Under the pieces are notes generated by a model. That model was not told the origin of the DNA, searched no databases, and was given only the letters and a program-made list of their open reading frames with translations. DNA of 5,142 nucleotides, taken from Flavobacteriales bacterium (GTDB lineage Bacteria; Bacteroidota; Bacteroidia; Flavobacteriales; Flavobacteriaceae). Location: NCBI GenBank assembly GCA_003229235.1, contig QIIH01000207.1, positions 1 through 5,142 on the forward strand, written 5' to 3'. The translations under genes were made by a program, and so were the position numbers. Positions 1 through 5,142 of the stretch are shown here, piece after piece (the first letter of the stretch is position 1; every line of letters starts with the position of its first letter).

Positions 1-2717
1 TTAATTACATCTCTAAAATCGGCCAGTGTCATACTCATCAGGGTTTTTTGGTCCTGATCTACATAATCTACCGGGCGATCGTATTTAGAAATATTTTGTA
101 GAATACCTAACTTTGCTCCAAAGCTTTCGAATGCTCTTGTATTTTGTTTGATTATCATGTTTTTGGTCAAGTCTACATCTGCTTGAGAATACTTGAGCCC
201 GTAATCGTCTACTATTTTCTTAATAAGTAATAACGATGGGTAGGTAGCGTTAGAGCGCACACTACTACTAATAGTAAAAGGTGCAATTTCTTTACGAGCC
301 GATACTCTAGAATACGCTCCATAGGTATACCCTTTCTCTATTCTTAATGTCTGAAACAACCTTCCGCTAGAGCCACCACCTAAAATTTGGTTTGCAAAAT
401 ACAGTTTGGCGAAATCGCTATTAGATGCTGCCAAAGCCGGAGAACCTATATATAAAACAGATTGTTTAGATCCAGGAACATCGATAAAATAAACATTACC
501 CTTGGCTGGCTCAAATGCGATATCATAAGACGGAATATCTACTGCTGTCCCTTTCCAATTACTAAAAAGCCCAGATAAGGCACTTTCTGTTGCGTTTTGG
601 CTCATAGCTCCTACTATATGAAAAGATGCATTAGCAGGCGTAATTGCCATGGTGTAGAAAGCTTTTATATCATCAAGGCTAATATTAGATTCGGTCTCTA
701 ATGTCCCGTTTGTAGGGATCGAATAAATATGGTCTGGGCCATAAATTAACCGATTAAAATTAATGGCTGCAATCGCAGTAGGATTAGCTTCTCTTCCTTT
801 TAAAGAAGTGACCAATTCTTGTTTTAATCTGTCGTAATCGGCTTGATTCCAACGAGGCTCTAATATCATTTCTTGTACCAGGGCCATTGTCTTATCAAAA
901 TTACGTGCCAAGCAATTTCCAGAAATTATAATTTCTTCCATTCCAGAATAGATTCCAATGCTAGACCCTAATAAACCGATTGCTTCTTCAAGTTCGGCCG
1001 CGGTTTTATTGGCGGTGCCTTCGTTCATTAAATCGGCTGTGAGCGATGCTAATCCAGCTTTATTTGCTGGATCTAAGCTGTGTCCACCTGGGATAGTAAT
1101 CGTGAAATTAACAATCGGTAATTCGTTGTTTTCAATACCCAATAGGTTTACTCCATTAGTAAGGCTGCCTTTCCATATTTCTGGCATTTTTAAAAGTGGT
1201 GCCTCTCCTAAGGCCGGTTCAGAACGATCGTATGTAGATACAGTTTTTACATAATCTGCTTCTTCACCTTGTCCTACTTGTTCGCTGCTAGACATTGCTG
1301 TAACTTCTTCTATCCATACTGTTGCTTCTGTTGCTCCTGTAACAGCAAGCTCTGGCGTAGCCTTAGGGATTACACTCGTCATTAGGTAGTTTTGTCCTTT
1401 AATATATTTCTGATAGGCCGCCATCACTGCATCGCGATTTACAGCCTGATACAATTTGGTTCTTGTGGTAATATAACCTGGATCTTTCCCAAATTCATTG
1501 TCTTGTACTAACTGAAATGCTTTATTTAAAACTGTTGCCACTCCATTGTACAACTGTGTTTCGAGTTCTGCTTTAATACGCTCTAATTCGTTATCTGTAA
1601 AACCATTGGCCTCAAAATTATTGAGCCCAGTATCGATTGCACTTTTTACATCGTCTAAAGCGACACCTTCGTTCGCACGAATACGAATAACAAATTCGCC
1701 AGCTAGCTCCGAACTACTTTGATACGACCCAACATTTGGTGCCAATTTTTGATTTTCTACAATTTCCTTATATAAAGGAGATTTCCGGCTCCCGCTTAAA
1801 AGCTGTCCCAAAACCTCGAGGGCATACATATCTTCGCTATAATCTTCTGCCGATGGGAATACCATGCGTAACTCAGGAAGTTTTGCAAAGTTATCTTTAA
1901 AAAACAGCGACTTAGTCTCACTTAAAGTTACAGGCATTGGTGCGATGGGAGCTATTTCTGGCCCGCTCGGGATTTCACCAAACCACTTCTTCACAAGTCT
2001 TTTTGTTTCTTCGATATCTATATCTCCAGCAATCACTAAAGAGGCATTAGCCGCTCCATAATATTGGTAGTAAAACTCCTTAACATCTTCTAGAGTTGCA
2101 GCTTGCAAGTCTGGCAATTGCCCAATCACAGTCCAACTATACGGATGCCCTTCAGGATACAAATTCTTGCGAATAATCTCGTCTGTATATCCGTATGGAG
2201 CATTGTCTACCCGTTGGCGTTTTTCGTTTTTCACTACTTGCTTTTCACGCTCTAGGGCCGATGCTGTTACCGTATTTATCATATATCCTAGACGATCAGA
2301 ATCTATCCAAAGAATCTTTTCGAAAGCATCTTTAGGAACAACTTCATAATAAACGGTTCCATCACTCCAAGTACCTCCATTACGGCTTCCGCCCCATTCT
2401 GGGATCATTTTACGGTTAGCTCCAACTGGAACATTCTCCGAATCGTTAAAAGACATATGCTCAAAAAAGTGGGCAAAGCCAGTTTTACCAGGCTTTTCTC
2501 TGCTAGAACCTACATGCATCATAGTAGCCACTGCAACAATAGGGTCACTTTTATCTACATGTAAAATCACCTCAAGACCATTGTCTAGTGTAAATTTTTC
2601 ATATTCTAATGTAAACTCTTTGGTTGTCATATCTTCTGAATTGCTTGCTTCTTCATCGGTACAAGCTCCAAATACTAAACTCAGCATCATAATGCTCATT
2701 GGCAATAGACTTTTCAT
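1..2717 (-). CDS. M16 family zinc metallopeptidase, two-lobe lipoprotein (3' end beyond window)
   Basis: Probable envelope-anchored, zinc-dependent peptidase that degrades peptides inside a clamshell chamber. The frame is open for 905 codons from ATG 2717 to the left edge. Bacteroidota relatives are a little longer, so probably only a few dozen residues are missing. Residues 1-18 form a lipoprotein signal with a weak lipobox (FGA-C19), followed by acidic TDEE. The first lobe carries the inverted zinc motif HFFEH (H83, E86, H87). E165 in KNEKR, 78 residues on, is the expected third zinc ligand, and E158 is the usual supporting glutamate. The middle domain of lobe 1 starts near 207. Lobe 2 (about 515 onward) repeats the fold but lacks the zinc motif. 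It has the glycine-rich segment ILGGGSSGRLF (778-788) and the R792...Y799 pair in RIEKGYTYG, typical of the substrate-binding half. ATG 2717 was chosen because it gives a K2-containing signal n-region. The family is firm; the substrate is unknown. Confidence 0.95.
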   Translation of the reverse strand, partial: MKSLLPMSIMMLSLVFGACTDEEASNSEDMTTKEFTLEYEKFTLDNGLEVILHVDKSDPIVAVATMMHVGSSREKPGKTGFAHFFEHMSFNDSENVPVGANRKMIPEWGGSRNGGTWSDGTVYYEVVPKDAFEKILWIDSDRLGYMINTVTASALEREKQVVKNEKRQRVDNAPYGYTDEIIRKNLYPEGHPYSWTVIGQLPDLQAATLEDVKEFYYQYYGAANASLVIAGDIDIEETKRLVKKWFGEIPSGPEIAPIAPMPVTLSETKSLFFKDNFAKLPELRMVFPSAEDYSEDMYALEVLGQLLSGSRKSPLYKEIVENQKLAPNVGSYQSSSELAGEFVIRIRANEGVALDDVKSAIDTGLNNFEANGFTDNELERIKAELETQLYNGVATVLNKAFQLVQDNEFGKDPGYITTRTKLYQAVNRDAVMAAYQKYIKGQNYLMTSVIPKATPELAVTGATEATVWIEEVTAMSSSEQVGQGEEADYVKTVSTYDRSEPALGEAPLLKMPEIWKGSLTNGVNLLGIENNELPIVNFTITIPGGHSLDPANKAGLASLTADLMNEGTANKTAAELEEAIGLLGSSIGIYSGMEEIIISGNCLARNFDKTMALVQEMILEPRWNQADYDRLKQELVTSLKGREANPTAIAAINFNRLIYGPDHIYSIPTNGTLETESNISLDDIKAFYTMAITPANASFHIVGAMSQNATESALSGLFSNWKGTAVDIPSYDIAFEPAKGNVYFIDVPGSKQSVLYIGSPALAASNSDFAKLYFANQILGGGSSGRLFQTLRIEKGYTYGAYSRVSARKEIAPFTISSSVRSNATYPSLLLIKKIVDDYGLKYSQADVDLTKNMIIKQNTRAFESFGAKLGILQNISKYDRPVDYVDQDQKTLMSMTLADFRDVI

Positions 2718-2743
2718 ATAATTAATAGGTTGATTTTGAGTAC

Positions 2744-2770
2744 GGAAGATAACTAGATTTTAGCGATCAA
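2744..2770 (-). promoter_or_regulatory. Possible weak promoter of the M16 peptidase gene
   Basis: Reading the minus strand, a TTG (2770-2768) is followed after 16 bases by TATCTTCC (2751-2744), which matches six of eight positions of the Bacteroidota -7 consensus TAnnTTTG. It would give a leader of roughly 30 bases before ATG 2717. The spacing is shorter than usual and the box is imperfect. The nearby AAAGTTTG (2775-2768) is an alternative -7 element. The exact promoter is therefore uncertain. Confidence 0.25.
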
Positions 2771-2829
2771 ACTTTAAACTTGAGTTTTAAATATTGCTTA
2801 AAAAAATAGCCCCAGTTAAAGATGGCTTG

Positions 2830-2837
2830 TATCTTTG
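2830..2837 (+). promoter_or_regulatory. -7 promoter box TATCTTTG of the DUF3817-mscS unit
   Basis: TATCTTTG is an exact match to the Bacteroidota -7 element TAnnTTTG read by the primary sigma factor. It lies 15 bases before ATG 2853, so transcription should begin near 2842-2845 and leave a leader of about ten bases. No convincing -33 TTG is present at the normal distance; the nearest, at 2794-2796, is 33 bases away. The box also decides the start of the gene, because the in-frame TTG at 2835-2837 is part of it and would lie upstream of the transcript. Confidence 0.65.
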
Positions 2838-2852
2838 CAAAAAATACATGGG

Positions 2853-3134
2853 ATGACCACAAATCTTATCCGAGCCTTTAAATATATAAGCCTACTTGAA
2901 GGCATTTCTTTTTTAGTTTTATTAGGGGTCGCAATGCCGTTAAAATATTATTACGATATGCCAGAGGCAGTGAGTGCAGTTGGGATGGCACATGGAGTTT
3001 TATTTATATTGTACCTCTTTGGAGCTTTCTATATGTACGATAAACTCAATTGGCCCTTAAAGACATTTGGGATTGTTGTATTTTGCTCTATAGTCCCTTT
3101 TGGCCCTTTTTATGTAGACCGTAAATATTTGTAG
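2853..3134 (+). CDS. DUF3817 family small integral membrane protein
   Basis: Small inner-membrane protein of 93 residues and unknown biochemical role. It shows the DUF3817 signature across its whole length: F-x-x-I-S-L-L-E-G near residues 9-17, the AMPLKY block at 27-32, GMAHGVLFILYL at 44-55, and the C-terminal PFGPF at 82-86. Three hydrophobic stretches (about 11-30, 41-61 and 69-87) suggest three membrane segments, with charged ends at both termini. The full family length is present. ATG 2853 is preferred over an in-frame TTG at 2835 because that TTG sits inside the promoter -7 box. The stop codon (3132-3134) is one base from the start of the downstream mechanosensitive channel gene, so the two are almost certainly cotranscribed and perhaps translationally coupled. 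Family assignment is confident; function is unknown, and a role in membrane or osmotic physiology is only inferred from the neighbour. Confidence 0.9.
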   Translation: MTTNLIRAFKYISLLEGISFLVLLGVAMPLKYYYDMPEAVSAVGMAHGVLFILYLFGAFYMYDKLNWPLKTFGIVVFCSIVPFGPFYVDRKYL

Positions 3135-3135
3135 T

Positions 3136-4389
3136 ATGACTCCTTACGAATTAATTCATTTTTTAAAGGCACATCTTATCGAGCAAGGTATGTCACAAGC
3201 TTTGGCAACTTATATCAATGTTATTGTTGTTTTATTGGCGCTTGCAGGATTTCTTTTTGTTTTAGATTGGCTTATTAAAAAAAGTATCATTCGTCTTTTT
3301 ACTTTATTTGCAGATTCTACAACTTCTACCTTCGACGATTTTTTAATAGAAAGCAACTTTCCGCGCTATGTATCGCATTTTATACCGCTGTTAATCACTT
3401 TCTTTTTTATCCAAGAACTTTTTCTTGATTTCCCTAGAATAGTGCCACATCTGCTTACTGCGATAGGTATATATGCAATTATTTTGGGAGCCTTGGTATG
3501 CCGAAGTGTTTTGCGATCTGTTGGCAACTTCTTATTTACCAAAGAACAATTTAAAGACAAACCTTTAGATAGCTATATTCAGGTATTAATGATGTTTGTA
3601 TGGATAATTGCATTCTTGTTTACCGTTTATAGAGTTACTGGTTATTCTGTTACGAGTTTAGCCACCTTTGGAGCTGCTTCTGCCCTACTACTTCTCGTTT
3701 TTAAGGACACTATTTTAGGTTTAATTGCCAGTATTCAAATTACCATCAACGATATTGTACGAATTGGCGATTGGATCACATTTACTAAATACGGTGCCGA
3801 TGGTACTGTAATTCAAATTAACTTATCGAGTGTGCGGGTTCAGAATTTTGATAACACGTATACTACTATTCCAACATATAGCTTGATTTCTGATAGTTTT
3901 CAGAACTGGCGAGGGATGCAAGATTCCGCAGGAAGACGTATAAAAAAGGCCATATATATTAAACAAAATTCGGTTAAATTTTTAACCCCTGAGCAAATCG
4001 AGTCTTTTAAAAAGATAGAACTAATATCGGCTTACGTAAATTCGCAACAACAGAAAGTAGATGCTTATAATCAAGAGAAAGACGTCGATAAATCGTTGGC
4101 CTTAAACGGACGAAACCAAACTAACTTAGGGGTGTTTAGAAAGTATGTCGACTCTTATTTGAATGGCCACTCGGCAGTGTTGAAAAGCGAATTTTTAATG
4201 GTGCGATATTTGGCGCCTACTCCAAAGGGAATACCTGTGGAGATTTATTGCTTTAGTGCCGATAAACAATGGGCCAATTACGAGTATATTCAAGCCGAGA
4301 TTCTCGACCATATAATCGCTGCTGTTTCTTACTTCGATTTAGAGATTTACGAATACCCGTCGAGCCAAGATTTTAGTGCCGATTCTTAA
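3136..4389 (+). CDS. Mechanosensitive ion channel, MscS superfamily, YbdG/MscM-like
   Basis: Inner-membrane channel expected to open under membrane tension and release solutes during hypo-osmotic shock. At 417 residues it is close in length to E. coli YbdG (miniconductance MscM). About five hydrophobic segments are visible (roughly 25-47, 79-97, 104-127, 147-168 and 172-204). The last is the pore-lining helix, with small residues in SLATFGAASA (174-183), then LLLVFKDTILGLIASIQ (185-201). The MscS beta domain follows with NDIVRIGDW (205-213), KYGADGTV (218-225), and a run from V233 to W258 that includes RVQNFDNTYTTIP (234-246) and SDSFQNW (252-258). GRRIKKAIYI (266-275) and the C-terminal motifs LMVRYLAP (354-361), VEIYCF (368-373) and YIQAEILDHI (384-393) are YbdG hallmarks. 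ATG 3136 follows the DUF3817 stop by one base and has no Shine-Dalgarno motif, as expected for coupling in Bacteroidota. The assignment to the YbdG subgroup is strong; conductance is not predictable from sequence. Confidence 0.95.
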   Translation: MTPYELIHFLKAHLIEQGMSQALATYINVIVVLLALAGFLFVLDWLIKKSIIRLFTLFADSTTSTFDDFLIESNFPRYVSHFIPLLITFFFIQELFLDFPRIVPHLLTAIGIYAIILGALVCRSVLRSVGNFLFTKEQFKDKPLDSYIQVLMMFVWIIAFLFTVYRVTGYSVTSLATFGAASALLLLVFKDTILGLIASIQITINDIVRIGDWITFTKYGADGTVIQINLSSVRVQNFDNTYTTIPTYSLISDSFQNWRGMQDSAGRRIKKAIYIKQNSVKFLTPEQIESFKKIELISAYVNSQQQKVDAYNQEKDVDKSLALNGRNQTNLGVFRKYVDSYLNGHSAVLKSEFLMVRYLAPTPKGIPVEIYCFSADKQWANYEYIQAEILDHIIAAVSYFDLEIYEYPSSQDFSADS

Positions 4390-4390
4390 C

Positions 4391-4412
4391 AACCTGATTT
4401 CGAACTCAGGTT
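4391..4412. terminator. Hairpin between convergent genes, possible bidirectional terminator
   Basis: AACCTGA (4391-4397) and TCAGGTT (4406-4412) form a perfect 7-bp stem with an 8-base loop that itself contains the palindrome TTCGAA. The hairpin starts two bases after the channel stop codon and overlaps the first two bases of the thioesterase stop triplet (TAA read from 4413-4411). Its location between convergent genes fits termination of both transcripts. Neither side carries a run of T residues, so it is not a classic intrinsic terminator and may instead protect 3' ends. Confidence 0.45.
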
Positions 4413-4803
4413 AACGATCTTCTAAACGCTTTTTAACAAATTCGATTTGAGTTTTACCATGTGCTAACGATTTCCCCGTTGCATCTAATCCTACCATGAT
4501 AATTTTGTCGATGGTGATAATTGTCTGACGGGTCATTTTATTACGCACTTCACACTTTAGGGTAATAGAAGAATTGCCAAAACCAACCACATCGATCCCA
4601 ATTTCGATGATATCACCCTTAGTGGCCGAGCTCACAAAATTTATCTCACTTATATACTTTGTAACTGTTTTTGGATTCTCTAACTGAATGATAGCATAAA
4701 GTGCAGCTTCTTCGTCTATCCACTGCAATAAACGACCTCCGAATAGAGTTTCGTTTGGGTTTAGGTCTTCTGGTTTAATCCATTTTCTGGTATGAAATCT
4801 CAT
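4411..4803 (-). CDS. Hotdog-fold acyl-CoA thioesterase
   Basis: Cytosolic enzyme expected to hydrolyse acyl-CoA thioesters to free acid and CoA. It belongs to the YciA / YkhA / cytosolic acyl-CoA hydrolase branch of the hotdog superfamily. With the ATG at 4803 it has 130 residues, a single hotdog domain. The catalytic segment NPNETLFGGRLLQWIDEEA (15-33) has the conserved asparagine (N15), the FGG turn and the general-base aspartate D30. It is followed by the second-strand signature INFVSSATKGDIIEIG (54-69) and the GNSSITLKCEV strand (76-86). A longer frame starting at TTG 4827 is rejected because that TTG is the end of the promoter -7 box. No Shine-Dalgarno motif is present; the leader is AT-rich (TATATAT just before ATG). 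It is transcribed alone, convergent with the channel gene and divergent from the LolA-like gene. Chain-length preference cannot be read from sequence. Confidence 0.92.
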   Translation of the reverse strand: MRFHTRKWIKPEDLNPNETLFGGRLLQWIDEEAALYAIIQLENPKTVTKYISEINFVSSATKGDIIEIGIDVVGFGNSSITLKCEVRNKMTRQTIITIDKIIMVGLDATGKSLAHGKTQIEFVKKRLEDR

Positions 4804-4824
4804 ATATATAGGATAGTTTAGCGA

Positions 4825-4859
4825 CAAAGATAGTAGCCACTGTGTAAAAATAATTACAA
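4825..4859 (-). promoter_or_regulatory. Promoter of the thioesterase gene
   Basis: On the minus strand TATCTTTG (4832-4825) exactly matches the Bacteroidota -7 consensus TAnnTTTG. A TTG within a T-rich run (4859-4857) could serve as the -33 element, although the 24-base spacer is slightly long. Transcription should start near 4818, leaving a leader of about 15 bases before ATG 4803. The same box contains the TTG (4827-4825) that would otherwise be taken as an upstream start codon. Confidence 0.6.
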
Positions 4860-4861
4860 AA

Positions 4862-4877
4862 ACAGTATTTTTACTGT
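4862..4877. repeat. Palindrome ACAGTA-TTTT-TACTGT, candidate operator
   Basis: A perfect inverted repeat with 6-bp arms and a 4-base spacer lies between the divergent thioesterase and LolA-like genes. It sits about 45-60 bases upstream of the predicted thioesterase transcription start. On the plus strand it contains TATTTTTA (4866-4873), which matches seven of eight positions of the -7 consensus, so it could overlap a promoter of the LolA-like gene. A regulator-binding site is an inference; no family-specific operator was recognised. Confidence 0.35.
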
Positions 4878-4916
4878 AACAAATAGGCCTTGTTATGGTC
4901 TAACAATCGTTAACAA
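4877..4916. repeat. Cluster of TAACAA motifs, three direct and one inverted
   Basis: TAACAA occurs at 4877-4882, 4901-4906 and 4911-4916, and its reverse complement TTGTTA at 4890-4895. Starts are 13, 11 and 10 bases apart, close to one helical turn. The first copy and the inverted copy form a 6-bp stem around the loop ATAGGCC. The cluster ends about 20 bases before the start of the LolA-like gene. It could be a set of binding sites or a leader structure. AT-rich composition makes some recurrence expected by chance. Confidence 0.35.
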
Positions 4917-4935
4917 AAATTCAAATTAAAACACT

Positions 4936-5142
4936 ATGAAACTTGTAAAAACACTAAGCGTTCTTTTTTTATTGGCAGTTTCTGTGCCAACGCAGGCCCA
5001 AACTGCAGATGAGATTATCGATACTTATTTCGAAAATATCGGAGGTGCAGATGCTTGGAGCAAGCTTGAAGGAATAAAAATGATTGCTTCTGCCGATGCC
5101 CAAGGAATGGTAATTCCAGTAGAAATAATTCAAACTAATGAC
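4936..5142 (+). CDS. Secreted LolA-like (outer membrane lipoprotein-sorting type) protein, N-terminal part
   Basis: Only the first 69 residues are in the window and the frame is open to the edge. Residues 1-21 form a typical signal peptide: K2 and K5, a hydrophobic core from about 7 to 17, and a likely signal peptidase I cut after T-Q-A21. No lipobox cysteine is present, so the mature protein should be soluble in the periplasm. The mature start, TADEIIDTYFENIGGADAW (23-41), followed by a K-x-x-G-I-K-M strand and a GMVIPVEI strand (57-64), resembles Bacteroidota proteins annotated as outer-membrane lipoprotein-sorting or LolA-fold proteins, in which a half-barrel binds a lipid or acyl chain. 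ATG 4936 is the only sensible start because it begins the signal peptide directly; the leader is A-rich with no Shine-Dalgarno motif. Whether it chaperones lipoproteins is not established, and the C-terminal part is needed for a firm family call. Confidence 0.75.
   Translation, partial: MKLVKTLSVLFLLAVSVPTQAQTADEIIDTYFENIGGADAWSKLEGIKMIASADAQGMVIPVEIIQTND

Noticed and set aside
1..3. TTA at the left edge, which could be read as a minus-strand TAA stop for the M16 gene
   Set aside because: The peptidase codons fall on 3-5 and then on bases 1-2 plus one base outside, so this TTA is out of frame and the gene continues beyond the window.
958..2349. Plus-strand open frames at 958-1254, 1864-2061 and 2167-2349
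   Set aside because: All lie antisense inside the continuous M16 peptidase frame, whose conserved motifs cover these regions. Their translations are low-complexity with no recognisable family.
3366..3560. Minus-strand open frame of 64 codons
   Set aside because: It is antisense to the membrane-segment region of the mechanosensitive channel and shows no protein-like features or promoter.
4866..4873. TATTTTTA as the -7 box of the LolA-like gene
   Set aside because: It matches seven of eight consensus positions but has no TTG at a proper upstream distance and sits inside the palindrome, so it is mentioned only as a possibility and not called as a promoter.
1..5142. A defence island, CRISPR array, insertion sequence or other undescribed multi-gene system
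   Set aside because: All five genes belong to recognised housekeeping or envelope families with matching codon style. No transposase, terminal repeats, spacer array or RNA gene was seen.

Overview
The window looks like chromosomal DNA of a marine-type member of the Flavobacteriaceae (Bacteroidota). Four things suggest this: moderately AT-rich coding sequence, A-rich leaders without Shine-Dalgarno motifs, two exact copies of the Bacteroidota -7 promoter element TAnnTTTG, and gene products that closely resemble flavobacterial families. No mobile element, RNA gene, CRISPR array or prophage gene is visible.

Layout: (1) Positions 1-2717, minus strand: a long two-lobe M16 zinc peptidase made as a lipoprotein. 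It is open through the whole stretch and runs off the left edge. (2) Positions 2718-2852: a divergent intergenic region with a clear plus-strand promoter. (3) Positions 2853-4389, plus strand: a two-gene unit, a small DUF3817 membrane protein followed one base later by a YbdG/MscM-type mechanosensitive channel. (4) Positions 4390-4410: a very short convergent gap with a perfect 7-bp hairpin. (5) Positions 4411-4803, minus strand: a hotdog-fold acyl-CoA thioesterase with its own TATCTTTG promoter. (6) Positions 4804-4935: a second divergent intergenic region, rich in short repeats. (7) Position 4936 to the right edge, plus strand: the start of a secreted LolA-like (outer-membrane lipoprotein-sorting type) protein.

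Most genes have envelope themes: a probably surface-exposed protease, inner-membrane proteins including an osmotic safety channel, and a periplasmic lipid- or lipoprotein-binding protein. The thioesterase is cytosolic lipid metabolism. They do not form an obvious single pathway, and the mixed strands argue for at least four transcription units. The most useful local result is start-site correction. For both the DUF3817 gene and the thioesterase, the longest reading frame begins at a TTG that is the last three bases of the -7 promoter box, so the ATGs at 2853 and 4803 are the real starts. I found no convincing undescribed system. The least explained element is the repeat cluster at 4862-4916.
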